Of a stretch of 64,000 bases of DNA, positions 31,485-44,087 are shown piece by piece. The notes beneath the pieces are model-generated. The model saw only the letters and a program-made list of their open reading frames with translations, was not told where the DNA came from and searched no databases. Origin of the DNA: Azolla caroliniana (taxonomy: Eukaryota > Polypodiophyta); contig JBHGNT010000005.1 in NCBI GenBank assembly GCA_043228905.1, forward strand, positions 20,460,001-20,524,000, in the 5' to 3' direction. Each line of letters starts with the position of its first letter. Positions within the stretch are counted from its first letter, which is position 1. Position numbers and translations under genes: made by a program.

Positions 31485-34400
31485 ATGGGCCTTGCTGGAC
31501 CTCACTCTGCTCATTCTCCTAGTGCCAAGCCTGCACTCATTGGCTTCCTTGCAGGCTTCTCTGTCTTTGCTGCCCTCATCTTCACCTTCAATAACCTCCA
31601 TGATGAGTCCCCTCTTTTTTCTATCTCCAAGCTCACCCATGGTCCCTGCACTACAAGCATCCCAACAATCACTACAAGTAGCCCAACAATCCCTACAAGT
31701 AGCCCAACAATCTCAGCAGGTGCTGCCTCTACTCTCCTTCTCTTCCATGATTTGTCAATCATAAACAATCTTGGGTTTTTATTTTGCCATGCAAAATTGA
31801 TTGCCATCTTGAAGATTGATTGCCTCTGTTTTTGTTTTTGCCTTTGATTATATACCTCAGGAGGTTGGGAAGAAGAAGGAGACAAAGATCGGGATCGATG
31901 GGAGGTCCTCTTGTCCATGTGGGATGATTTCATAAAGAATGAAACTCATCCTTACCATAGCACATTGTTCCCTAAGCCTCCATACTGGCAGAATTGTAGC
32001 GAGACGGCGGCACACTACAAGGCCCTAGACACGCGCGGTACCGACGGATCTCCTCCGCCCTGGTCTCTATGGAAAGGGAACCTCCATGATGTCGAGGACA
32101 ACACACTACGGAGAAAGTTTGATGATGTCGACCTCGAAGATTCCAACACCACCCCAAGACCACCATGGGTATCAGCTTGTGTACATACATACACATACAT
32201 ACATACATACATACATGCATGCATACAATGTACATATATACAATGTACACCGATTATATGATTGACCCAACATTCTAATGAATTTGTTAATCTTCATGGG
32301 GGTCAGGTAGAAGGCGGAGATGCGGACAACTACCCGTTGACGAGGCGGGTGCAGCAAGATCTTTGGTTGCATCAACACCCCCGGAACTGTAGCGATCCGG
32401 GGCTAAGGTTTATGTGGGTCAGTTGGGAGAATGCGGCTGGCTACGGGCTCGGGGCACGCATCAAGTGCACGTTGGCATACTTTGCCATCGCGATCCGAGA
32501 GAATCGGATCCTCGTAAGTGATTCATTCGGACGGGCAAATCACGCAGGTTGCGAAGGTATAATAAAGATATAACCTTGTCATGAAGTTTTTTACACCCCA
32601 ATCCAATTCCCACATATAGGAGTCATTGATTTGGCCCCTCGGATACCAACACCATTTATTATAACCACGGCCCCGGATCAAAACCTTATGAGAAATATAT
32701 GATTGATCAATGATTATAGAATAGATGCTAGGATTGGACCAAGCATGATGAGACTGGCATCGACGAAAAAATTGTGATATATTAGCTCCTAATGGTCACG
32801 CGCGTGTTTTCTCTAGGGGATCGACGCAACCAATGGGATTGTTATTTCTTGCCGGAGACGTCCAAGGAGTGCAAAATGAGAGCTATGGAACTGAGATCTC
32901 AGCCAGAGGCCGTGGAGAAAGGCATAATCGTAGAAAGATTCAAGTATAACTGGAAGGAGAAGTGGAATGGCCCAATTTCCACGTGAGTCAATGTACCAAT
33001 ATTAGGGCTTTTCTAAATAAATGACCAAGAAAACATGTCATCCAAGTTTTTAAGAATTTGTAGGCTAAATTTAGTCACACACGCCCAAAAAGGGAAAGAT
33101 TATGTCATGTATGTATGTACTAATGTTTGGCCCATACTTAAAATTGACATGGGTCAGTTGTTTTTGGTTAGTACAGTAGGTGGGGGGCTCCATGGGAATA
33201 CATGCAAACCACGGTGGACGTTCATGGCAAGCTCATAGGGCATCCCGCAAGTGATCGGCGTTGGTGGAGAGCTCAGGTCATTAAATCATAAGTCTCTTTC
33301 CTATTGTCCTTCCAGAATTTTTCTAATAATGATGGATTTTTTTATAAAAAGCTCTTAAAACTATGGTTTGCTCAAGAACAATGCGATCTACGCGTGGGCG
33401 GCCTCGCATTTGCATAATTTGGCACTAGGAATTTCTTCTATTTTCTCGAAGTTCTTTTCAATTTGTTTGGCATTACATTTGAATATATAAGAGTGTGTGG
33501 AGTTTCTCTAGCAAGAATTGCCCCCTTGTCATGATGTTTAGCCGGTGTTTGCAACAATCCATGTCCTCGCGTAGTGGTTAGCCTTACTATGCCATCTTTG
33601 ATTGTCACTTGATTCACATGTCATAAGTTAAGCCTTACTTTGCGTAGTAGTTTCTTCTTAAAGTATGTAGTTACCTCACCTTGAACAGCCTTATCCAACC
33701 CTTTAGTTACTCAAATCCTTATTATACTTTTTCTAACACAATACTATTAATAAGTACCTTAATTAGAGTTAAGTATGGAGATTAGTATCACAAAACTCTT
33801 GTTTGGTAACTCATAAATGGGCTTAGGTATAATATTAGCATTGCAATCAATAGCCTTAACCAAAATGGAATACGCCTTGTTACTCATTTTTACTAGTTTT
33901 ATGTCTAAAACTCATAGGCAATTCGATACATGATGCGATTCCCGAGCGAATACACATGTCATCTCATGAATCAAGCTCGACATCAATCTTTTGGACCTAC
34001 TGCTGCTCGAGCCATATCATCAATGTTGCCATCGACTTGGCCCGGGGTATTGTGAATAGACTCTTTCATCTCAACTAGTTTTGTTCCACGTGGAAAACTA
34101 TCTCATGTTAGACAAGAAAAAAAGTTACATCACAAATTGCTAAGCAATATCTATCTCTAAGATTTGGGTAAAAAGTGTTGCTCAGTGACACTAAGAGAGA
34201 GCTGGATTGAGATGCTAACTAGCTAGAAGACTTTTCTAACTCGTTTCTTGAAAATAGATTGCAGCAAACAACACAGAGGGAGACATGGAGAGGATTATTT
34301 GGAGGAGTCGATCACCTTGGATTCCTCGGCCAATGATTAGCATGCATGTGAGGTTAGGTGACAAAGCAAGGGAAATGGAGATGGTCCCATACACAAAATA

Positions 34401-35767
34401 TATGGATTTGGCTTCTCGGATACGTGCCAGCTTCCCCGATGCTATTAACATTTGGTTAGCCACTGAAATGGAGGTATATTCTCTCTCTCTCTCTTTCTCT
34501 CTAGGCTTGGACTTTGCCTCCTTTTTTACACCATTTCACAATTGAATTGTCACAAAATATTGTATGATTAGTTAATGCTCCCATTTCATTGCTATCTTAT
34601 TCGTCATAAATACATTCAATGCATGGTTATATTGACATGGAAGTTTAAGCTCACATCATGCACATAACTAGGTGCCCGCATGCACAATTGGTTGTAGTTT
34701 TTCAAGCTTATCTCTATTGTCTATGCTTGTTTCGTTCCTTGAGTACAATTTTCATTCTAATCAACACAATATTACAACGAATTTCAAACTTGAAGTACCA
34801 AGGATATATTCAAGTAGAACTACAAATATTCATAGTTCAACCATGCATTATCAATTAGGAATATTGGAACTTGCAAATCCAATCTTGTTTTTAGTGAAAA
34901 GAAAGTCAATTCCTATTTTACAAAAGCATGACACATTAACGCACAATATGAAGCATTTTGTTTTTACATCATTCATCAAGTTCTAAACATCGAGACTTAT
35001 TTATATTTCCATCATAACTTATTTATATTTCTAGTTTGAGATGATTCATCATAATGAAAACGAGAATATTGTTCCCTAAGAGGTAATGATCTAATGTTTA
35101 AAAACGCGAAATGTAGAAATTCACTTTACGGAATAAAGGATTAGTGCATGAAAGCAACACCTTGTAAAAGATAGCAATCCAAATTTGGAAAATGAGATAA
35201 AATTCATTTCTAGCTTATCATTGGATGAATTTGTTTGACGTTTATCATTGGTTGCATGAATTTTGTATGAATTCATTTCTCGCAACGGAGGATTAGAAAG
35301 TGATAAGACATTAAAAGGTCACAATAGAAAGAAACCAATGAGATTAAATATTGTTTTGGCTCATCCATAACTTTTTGCAATCTTCTTTTAAAATGAATAT
35401 CTTGATAGACATAAACATTCTTTTTTATTTGGTGAACCATGTAATTACCAATTATTGGTTCTCACATACTAATTTATTGCAACCTAAGGACGTAACCGAG
35501 GAATCAAAGAATCTTAAAGATTGGAATATCTACTACACCAACATAACTAGGCAAAATGGGACAACTAGTATGTTCGAGTATGAAAAAAGCATTGGTCTGG
35601 AGGCTAGCACAAACAATGCATTTGTAAATTTCCTAATGGCTCTCGAGTCAGATTTCTTTATCGGACCATTGGGATCTACATGGAGCCTTCTTCTTGATTG
35701 TATGCGGGCTACAGGTGGAAAGCTTATGTCTGGGTTTTTAAGTGTAAATCGCGACACATTTTGGTAA
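31485..35767 (+). CDS. Type II membrane glycosyltransferase, GT23/NodZ-like fucosyltransferase candidate
   Basis: Eight exons can be joined with GT..AG borders and no broken codon: 31485-31719, 31861-32168, 32307-32556, 32817-32982, 33177-33276, 33918-34046, 34258-34473 and 35489-35767. Together they give 1683 bases, or 560 residues plus stop. The ATG sits in ACCATGGG. Residues 17-35 form one hydrophobic segment, as in a Golgi signal anchor. A Thr/Ser/Pro stem follows, then a luminal catalytic part with conserved-looking blocks: DNYPLTRRVQ, DCYFLPETSKEC, GHPASDRRWWRAQ, MRFPSEYTC, HVRLGDK (about 426-432) and FLMALESDFFIGPLGSTWS near the end. HVRxxDK is a nucleotide-sugar-binding signature of alpha-1,6-fucosyltransferases and related O-fucosyltransferases; the exact substrate cannot be read. 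Several NxS/T sites are present. No premature stop was seen, so it is probably a working host gene. Confidence 0.78.
32190..32225. repeat. (CATA)n microsatellite in intron 2
   Basis: ACATACATACATAC repeats followed by ATGCATGC, inside the intron 32169-32306. Confidence 0.85.
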
Positions 35768-36681
35768 GGCAAGAAAAGAAAATGACGCGTCCACATTGAT
35801 TTACTAATTTCATATAATAATTTCTCAAGCATCACTTTATGGTACCATGTTATACAAGACGCTCTTTCATCGTGAGGTGTGCAATCACCTCAACTAACAT
35901 GCATCACTTTCCGTTAGACTGATGTCAATTTAATTAATCATGATTGTAATGTTGACCTTAAATTTCATATACACAAGATGTTCTTTCATCGTGAGGTGTG
36001 CATTGACTGCCCTTCTTCCTCAACTCCATAAGTTACTTGTCTTACTACTTGTACTAACTAAAGTCTTGAGTCATTACAATTCCTAATTGTTAAGATTCCT
36101 TGATGATCCATGAAGCTAAAATAACTAGCCAAGATATTATGTCCTCTAGAAGATCAACCTTTTGCCAATCTAGAAGATGATGTTATTGTGTTTGGTGATA
36201 TCAATGCTTGTACGAGAAGTTTCCGACCTGATGTACAACAATCTTTCATGCCACATATCTCAAGGGTCATTTGAAATAGCTAATATGTCACATTCTCGTT
36301 TTGATAATTACGTGAGATGCCAAGAATTACCTTTTTTTAACAAACTTTTTAGAACATATCACACATGCGTCCATGATTTTTAAAGACATTGCTCAAATAT
36401 GCAGTTAATATTTTTTAAGATTAAAAATTTAATCAACATTTATTCAATCTATAATAAATTTATCCAATTCTTAGATAAGATGACGGAAATGCATGCAATT
36501 ATAATTGTAATATGCTTCATTGTACGAAATGTTAAATTTGAATCCAACATAACAAATTTTGAAATGCAATTACGTTTGTATATTTGTCTCTAAAACTTAC
36601 AAAGATCGATCTATCATGTTTGTAAATAGGGTTTAAGGATATAATTAGAAAAATATTCGTAAAAGCAAATCTCACGAGATA
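35768..36681. other. Downstream region of the glycosyltransferase gene, no feature
   Basis: AT-rich. A 26-base near-repeat (GACGCTCTTTCATCGTGAGG and similar, near 35860 and 35980) is the only structure noticed. Confidence 0.4.
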
Positions 36682-37146
36682 GCAATGGGCACGGTTCAGT
36701 TTCTGTTCGATTCAGTTTCAAGGCAAAGAAATCGAACCGAATCGTTTATTTAAAACAAAAACCAAACCAAACCATTTAAAACCAAACTGTTTAGGGAGAA
36801 GTTGAAACCGAACCGAACCATTTAATAAAAAATTTAAACCTAACCTCTTAAGTCAAACTAATTAAACATCTAAATAATAAAAAATACATTAAATTAAATA
36901 AGCATTTAAGTTAAATATATTAAATCAATAAAAAACCATTAATTAAACCATTAAATCAATAAACTATTAAAGTAAAAAAAAAATTTAACCAAAAACCTAT
37001 AAACCCGAGTTTTAGGACCGAACCGAAATTGAACCATTTATTGAAAATCCAAACCAAACCAAACCATTAAATCTTTTTGGAACCAATAAACCGTTAAACT
37101 ATGGCTTAACGGTGGTTCGGTTTGAGCCGAAACCGTGGTCATTGCT
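36682..37146. mobile_element. hAT-type MITE, about 465 bp
   Basis: The left end GCAATGGGCACGGTT and the reverse complement of the right end GCAATGACCACGGTTT form inverted ends. The flanks ACGAGATA (36674-36681) and ACAAGATA (37147-37154) match at seven of eight positions, an 8-bp target duplication. The interior is AT-rich with many AACCGAACC/AACCAAACC subterminal repeats and no ORF. Confidence 0.72.
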
Positions 37147-37154
37147 ACAAGATA

Positions 37155-38614
37155 CCACACATGCAAAAAACCACTACGCAAATTATATGTCAATCATGTG
37201 AACAAACGTGAACGCATAATCATACGAGCAACCATCGTGACTTAATATCATTGTGTTTACTCAAAACTAATTTACCAAGAATTATGACAACATAAATCAT
37301 ATTAATAGGATACCAAATATACTTAAACACTAAGTTCGATTATATTAACCGAGAAACAATAATACCCAACCTTTGTCATACAATTTATAAGTTAAAAGCA
37401 TATGTTCAATGGTAATTATACTTAACCATATACTCTACAAGTCAACATTTGTAACATATTATAGACACATTGATTTAGAGACATCAATAGGATAGAGTAA
37501 AGACAAAATGTTACTGCGAGATTATATTGAAACCAAAAGTTCTTACAATTCAAAATAATGTGTCAACAAATACAAAGTAGTATACAATTCATTCCATTAA
37601 TAAATCTAGAATTGGTTGCACTCCAAGATCAGTTGATTGTTGTGTCACATCCGTTTTTTCCTCTTATGTCTGCTCAGTTAAATCTAGTATTTGTTCGAAC
37701 TGTAGTACATCATCGAAACCAACAAGGTTCCCTCCTTCGACTATAGGTTCCATCAGTTCTCAGAAGGTCAACTCGAACATCTCAGTTTCATTAATATGCT
37801 TTGCGCCAATTTCTCTTGGTCTTGGTCGGGACAATCCCAGATACCTTGGATCCTTATTTTAATAAAATTGACTTGTGAAAGGTCCTTCTCTAAGGCAACA
37901 CAATTCCTGAACACGTACTATGAAACATTACTATTCGCCAAAAGGGAGCCAAGGTCATCTCTGCGAAGTCTTTCACCATCTATTCTATTTGAGGATATTT
38001 ATACGGCACATCGTCATATGTGGATCCCATTATTCGAAATCCATATGGTATATACATGACGAGCAATGTATAATGCCTCTTGGGTAATATGTCAAGCATA
38101 TTACCCACATCACCATTATATACACTATAGTACAATTGTCGAAAAGGATCACTCTTGTGCAAAAAACTCTTGACTATATCCGAGTCTTCAAGCACCTCTA
38201 GCTCCTTTCCTTTCGTCATTCGCTTTTCATATTTTGCTTGTTCCAAATGGGTGATGAATGCGCTTCATATGCCTTCATTACTACCACCCAATTTCTTCGA
38301 GCAAGGTGGTTTCTACAATTATAAGATTTGTAAGAAAATGTGCATTATCCTAAAATCAACTATAGAAGATATAAACACACATACACATTCTCTAAACACA
38401 ATAAAGAATTCTTCAAGAGCCTTGTATGATGATGTTTTTGGGCACGATTGCTCCACTTCTTCCCACGGGCCACATAGGCAAGGACAAATTTTTCAACATC
38501 AGCTCTTGTATCTTCATGTAAACCTTATGGCCAAAAAACATTACACATAAAGGTCAGAACCAAGAGCAACTTAACAAAGCAATCCAAACACAAACAATAA
38601 TAGAAAAAGACTAC
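37155..38614. other. Unassigned region with possible exon-like reverse frames
   Basis: The reverse frame 38246-37980 (88 codons, EKRMTKGKELEVLEDSDIV) and a stretch near 38520-38440 reading DTRADVEKFVLAYVARGKKW look protein-like but could not be assigned. They may belong with 38615-38812 to a decayed transposon gene. Confidence 0.35.
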
Positions 38615-38812
38615 TCACTTTTGAAATTCCATAACCATTTCGTCGAAGCTAAATTCCTTGGCAGTCACTCGTGAAAGTATAGATATTAATAATCTATCAT
38701 CCTTTATGCCTTGCAATGACCGCCAAGGAAGCAACTTCATATCTTCGGCTAATTCTTCTATCACTAAGTCACTTTTACGTGACTTAGACTTTATCCCTAC
38801 TTGTGGGTCCAA
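38615..38812 (-). pseudogene. Unassigned protein fragment downstream of the CCHC ORF
   Basis: The frame of 65 codons reads SDLVIEELAEDMKLLPWRSL and LLISILSRVTAKEFSFDEMV. It ends FQK followed by GTGAGT on the coding strand, so it may be an exon rather than a complete ORF. No family was recognised. It lies about 50 bases downstream of the CCHC frame in a different frame. Confidence 0.35.
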
Positions 38813-38861
38813 CTTAGCCTTCTTTGAATGTTGACCCTTTATCTCTTTCGACCTTTAATGG

Positions 38862-39880
38862 TTACCGAAATCGTGGGTCGAATATCCTTTCGATCTTCAC
38901 TCGCACAATCCCCACGTAACGCACGGTCTTCCGACTTTGGCAGATACTCGCAAGCCTCCCCCACTCCTTTCGTAATGTGGGAGATAATTGGAGAAGTTGT
39001 GGCCATGTTATCCTTGGTCCACTTGATATCAATTCATGCTTCAGATTGAGAGCTTCTACACCTTCTCCCATAGGAATATCCTCCATCTTTATCTTCCTTC
39101 TAGAGTGTCTCCTTCTCAATTTCTCCTCTTTCTCATTCTCCTTAGACTTCTTCTTTTGTCTTGATGCACTATATTCTCCTTCTACTTCTTTCTCCTTTTG
39201 CAAGGCTCTCGTCCTTTTCACAGGAGCTACTTCACAAGCATTACCACTATCATCAATAAAATTAAGAAGATTCACATCACGAGGATTCATGGGAACCTGA
39301 GTCATAGGAAGTGTTACGACTTCACCTCCTTCGACTCCATTGTTGATAGGTCGGTGCCCATTCCTTTGCACTTGATACATGCCTCTTCCCATACCTCTTT
39401 GTTGTCGATGCGGACATCTTGTTGAGATGTGTCCCACCTCTTGACAAAAATAACAAATTACGTCTTGATGCCCTCTAGATCCACCACCATTGGGAATAGT
39501 GTTATGAAATTCTTGGGATTGTCGCAAGTGGGTCATCACTTCATCAAAGCGTTGATTCACCAAGTCCATTGTACCTTGTTCACGTTTCCCTTGCTCCACT
39601 CCTTGATATACACTTCTTGGATTTACCATTGTCATAGAATACACATGTGGAAACACTTGTCCACCATACACAATTGAAGATGATGTCTAAAGATTGGCGT
39701 GAGGCATCAAGTTTCCACCCAAAGCCGCCATTTGGGGGAACCCCATGGAATTAATCATCTTCACTTGCCGATCATAAACTTGACAAACTTGGATACGAGC
39801 TTGAAAAGATGTAGGATCCTTCCAATTTGCCTCCAAACGGTGTTGTGCCTTTCGGTGCCGGATCGTTGCGTGAGTCGGGT
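38862..39880 (-). pseudogene. CCHC zinc-knuckle gag-like protein
   Basis: The main frame 39671-38862 (269 codons) has a CCHC knuckle (CYFCQEVGHISTRC, about residue 75), a Lys/Glu-rich middle and a C-terminal GPRITWPQLLQLSPTLRKEWG. The last resembles the segment in front of the protease in gypsy polyproteins (compare KVELSLREVLGI in the element at 44088-51167). Readable text continues upstream to about 39880 (RIQVCQVYDRQVKMINSMG) across one stop near 39690. No protease or RT follows. It is probably a gypsy Gag remnant, cut on its 5' side near the insertion of copia C. Confidence 0.6.
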
Positions 39881-39961
39881 GGGAACCACTAGGGTTTTGG
39901 ACTAGGAAGAGGAAGAATTTGAGACAAGTTTAGTTATGAATATGAATAGATTATAAGAAAG

Positions 39962-40404
39962 TGTTGAGCGGCAAGCTCAACCGGAGCTGGATCGGCTGAA
40001 TAAGCCTGAGCCGGTAAGCGAGATGAATCGGTATGTCGGTGAGCAACCGAGCCGATAAGCAGTAAGGACCGGTGAGCTGGGGAGCCGGTATGCCGGATCC
40101 AATCCGTAACCAGAAGCCTAGTATAGGTTAGACTACTAGGCAGTTATAGTCTCGTAGTTAGTGTCAGATGCTCGTGTAAGCATTGAAGTACACCGTACCT
40201 CTATCAGTCCCGTGTGGACTTGTATAAATAGCGTTGATGAGCACGTTGTAGATACAGACAAAGAACACAGAGTATTCAAATAATTTTTGAAATATAATGT
40301 GTCTTGCTCTCTCTCTCTATCTATCTATCTCTCCCGCATACTCTCTCTCTCTCTCTCTCTTTGTGTATTGTTCTTTCTAACGCTTCCGCAAGCAATCTTT
40401 GACA
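39962..40404 (+). repeat. 5' LTR of copia C
   Basis: It runs TGTTGAGCGGCAAGC...CTTTGACA (443 bases), with TTGTATAAATAG near 40231 as a TATA box and CT/TATC tracts near 40308-40362. Confidence 0.95.
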
Positions 40405-40416
40405 TGGTATCAGAGC
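40405..40416 (+). other. Primer-binding site of copia C
   Basis: TGGTATCAGAGC, directly after the LTR; initiator tRNA-Met. Confidence 0.92.
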
Positions 40417-40500
40417 GCGTGGGTTGAGAACCTCTGCTGTAGACATCTACGCTTGTGAAGGAAACCCTAACAGATCGGAAAACAAACACAAAAAGGAGAA

Positions 40501-41460
40501 ATGGACAAAGGTATGGCTACGTCGCTCCTGATAGAGAAGCTCGGCAGAACCAACTACGCATCTTGGTCATACAAGATGCAGCAGTACCTATTTGGGCATG
40601 GCTACTGGAGTTATGTCGACGGAGTGAACGACTCAGCACCGGGGACGACACACAAGGACTTCCTAGTGTGGGAACAGGCGGCAAGCAGGGTGATGTACTA
40701 CTTCACATCCAGTGTCAGTGACCAGCTGCTCAGCCATATCCGTGACGCCAAGGCACCGAAGGATGCTTGGGGAAACTTGAAAAAGGTCTTAGCCGCAAGC
40801 ACCACTGCCCAGAAGCTGCAACTCAGACAGGAGTTGAGCAATGTTCGACAGAAGAACATGTCGGTGGCAGATTACACAGACCGGATCAAAGGGATCTATG
40901 ACTCGCTTGCCTCTATTAACGTCACCGTAGAGGAAGACGAGATGGTCAGGTCTGTCTTGGAGGCCTGGCGTCCAAGTTCAGAGCTTTCCGGACTATGGTT
41001 TGTACAAGGGAGAATACGCCCTCATTTTTCGACTTACAGTCGATGCTCCTTGTAGAGGAGAACCACGCCGGTGCATCTACCAGTGCATCCCCAGACAACC
41101 GGATGCTGTACACGGGAGCGGATCGGTCCCGCGGGCGTGGTGGATGAGGCAGGTCGGCACGCAATGGAGGCAGTCGGCAAGAGCAGGAACGAAGGCACAA
41201 TAAGCGTGCTGACAACAGTTCCGAGACTTCCACAAGTAGGGAGAGTCAAGGTGGTGCCGGAGGCCGACAAGACAACTCCGCTACAAAATGCTGGTACTGT
41301 GGCAAAAAGGGCCACAGGGAAAGCGAGTGTTGGAGAAAGCATGCTGATTCGGACAAATCCGGATCCGGCAAGACCGGTAAGGAAGGTTGGCAAAGCTCGC
41401 ACTACGCAAACGGATCGGGAGGATCCAAGAACGGTAAAGGGCCAACCTTGGTGATGAAGC
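40501..41460 (+). pseudogene. copia C Gag
   Basis: Gag opens at ATG 40501 and shows LGRTNYASWSYKMQQYLFG, WEQAASRVMYYFTSSV, APKDAWGNLKKVLAAS and RQELSNVRQKNMSV. Around 40955 the frame shifts. The next frame continues with VCLGGLASKFRAF and LQSMLLVEENH, reaches one stop near 41142, and then the zinc knuckle CWYCGKKGHRESEC (about 41287-41330). The true product would have been continuous with the protease at 41448. Confidence 0.85.
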
Positions 41461-44087
41461 ACAAGGCAAACTCAATGAAGAAGACCACTTCCAAATCGGA
41501 GGAAGTGTGGTACGTTGACTCCGGCGCATCGAACCACATGACGAGCCACGGGGAGTGGTTCTCCTTTTTGGAGGAACCGGATCAACCGGGAGTTGTCGAA
41601 ACTGGAGACGACACTCCCCACCCGATCGTGCACGTCGGAGAAGTCCCTTTGATCCACGTCGGACAGAGGGGGAAGCTGATGAATGTATTACATGTTCCGA
41701 CGATCACGAAGAACCTGGTGTCGGTCGGACAGATCGTCGACCAGGGGATGCAGGTGCGGTTTACGCACCTCGGGTGCTTCATTGAGGATGAGAGTGAAGT
41801 TATTGTGCAAGGGCGCAGAGATGGGAGGATGTTTATCCTCAACACCAATGATATCGGCACCGCACTGTTCGCCAAAGGACAGAAGGTCGAGTCGGATATC
41901 GACCTGTGGCACAAGCGGATCGGCCACGTCAACTACCGGAGGCTTCAAGACCTGCAAACGGAACAAGTCGTTTTCAATTTGCCGAAGTTTAGCGGCCGAA
42001 GAGCCCAGATTTGTGAAGCCTGCCAACTCGGGAAGCAACACCGGCTTCCATTCCCCACCGAAAGAAATTGAAGCTGTAACAAGCTCGATCTTATCCATTC
42101 CGATGTGTGGGGACCGGCACAAAATGTTAGCATTGGCGGGAGTCGATATTTTGTCTCCTTCATCGACGACTACACGCGGCATACATGGATCTACCTCATT
42201 GAGCGGAAGAGCAAAGTCTTTGAGTGTTTCCGGAGCCTCCAGAAGATGGTGCAACGGGAATCAGAGAGGAAGATCAAATGCCTACAGTCAGATGGCGGAA
42301 AACAGTACTTTTCCGGCCAATTCAACAGCTATCTGCAACAAAAAGGAATTCGGCGAGAATTCAGTTGCAGATACACACCGCAACAGAACGGTGTGGCCAA
42401 AAGGAAGAATCGGTCGCTGATTGACGCGGTTAGGGCAATGCTGGAGAAAAAGAGCATGCCCAATCCGGAGGCGGTCCAAACGGTCGTTTACATCCAGAAC
42501 CGGATCGGGGACAAGGTGTCAGCTCACGAGCTGTATTTCGGGCGCAAGCCGAATTTGAGACACCTCCGGATATTCGGCAGCATAGCTTATGTACATGTGC
42601 CGGATGAGAAACGGAGAAAGTTGGATGCAAAATCAGAAAAATGCATCCTAGTCGGCTATGCTCAAGAGAAAAAGGGGTATAAGTGTTATAACCCCCGAAC
42701 GAAGCAGGTCTGAGTCAGCCAAGATGTCGAGTTTGATGAATCGGCATTGTGGTATTCCTTACCGACACCGACTTCCGATTCCGACCCGATGTCGGAGGAT
42801 GGGGCTAGTGAGCCCGAACCGGCCCAGGTAGAGAAAGATGAAGTCGGGACTCAAGATGAGAGTCCAGAATCGTTCCGGTTAAGCGGACCAAATGTGAGAC
42901 TGGATCAGTCCAACCAGTGGGATGATGAGACGGCGAGAAGTGGAGACTCTGTCGTGCTCTCCCCGCGCAAGGAACCGAGGAGACGGTTCACACGCAAAGA
43001 AAAAGGGAAGCAGAAGATGCCGGAATTCGAGACCGGTATGATGAGTCGGATCGGTGTGTATCTGACTTCGGCAAGGACATAGGCAGATCTTCGGGAATGA
43101 AGACCGAACCGGCCAAGAAGGGTCTCATACCGAGTAACGGTGAGTTACACTGGTCCACCTGCCAGAAGGATCCCGTTAAACGGTACGGGTATAACGAGTA
43201 CATGGTGCATCATTATGCGTACATGACCAAGGTCGCGAAAGTGCGTGAGCCGGAGAGCTATGCAGAAGCGGCAAAGGACGCAAATTGGCGTGCCGCTATG
43301 GAGGAAGAAATGCGGGCACTGGATGCCAACGGAACTTGGGACCTGGTTGACCCTCCCCGTCATTGTAAACCGATCGGATGCAAGTGGGTGTACAAGATAA
43401 AGTACAATACCGACGGTACAGTTAACCGGTACAATGCCCGGTTAGTGGCGAAGGGATATGCGCAGACCAACAGAATCGACTACGACGAGACCTTCGCTCC
43501 TATAGCGAAGATGACGACGGTTCGTGTGGTACTGGCGGTTGCTCCGGCAAGGGGGTGGCATCTTCATCAGATGGATGTGAAGAATGCCTTCCTTCAAGGA
43601 GATCTTGAAGAAGAAGTCTTTATGACTCAGCCCCCCGGATTTCAGTCGGAGGTGAACAAGTCGGCGGTATGCCGGCTGAGGAAGTCGTTGTATAGCTTGA
43701 AGCAAGCCCCCCATGCGTGGAATGCTAAGATCACGCACCGGTTGCGAAAGATGGGGTTTGTTGCCTCTAAGTCAGACTCTTCCCTATTCATCCGTCAAGG
43801 CTCAAACAGTCTGGTATGTATCTTACTCTATGTTGTGATTTAGTCATCACCGGCCCAGGTCTTCCGGAAATCAACCGCGTCAAGTCCCAATTGTCGGACG
43901 CATTTGATATGAAGGACTTGGGGGGCCTTCATTATTTTTTGGGGATCGAGGTGATCCGCACCCTCGACGGTATATTGCTTTCTCAACGCCATTATGTGTT
44001 GAATATACTGTACATGTTCGGCATGATGGAATGTCGACCTGTCTCCACACCCCTAGACCGGAATCAGAAGATCTGTCCCAACACCGG
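41448..44087 (+). pseudogene. copia C Pol, first part: protease, integrase, RT
   Basis: The protease is VDSGASNHM near 41514-41545. GAG-pre-integrase is LWHKRIGHVNYRRL. TGA at 42069 interrupts before the integrase core (LDLIHSDVWGP, then LQSDGGKQYF). The catalytic-glutamate block reads NGVAKRKNR, with Lys (42399-42401) where copia A has Glu. A stop follows at 42711. RT resumes at 43097 (HQMDVKNAFLQGDLEEEVFM) and shifts frame at about 43829-43843. There one base is missing inside the codons for the catalytic YVDD, so the text reads LLYVVI-stop. The gypsy element interrupts at 44088, after DRNQKICPNTG. Confidence 0.9.
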
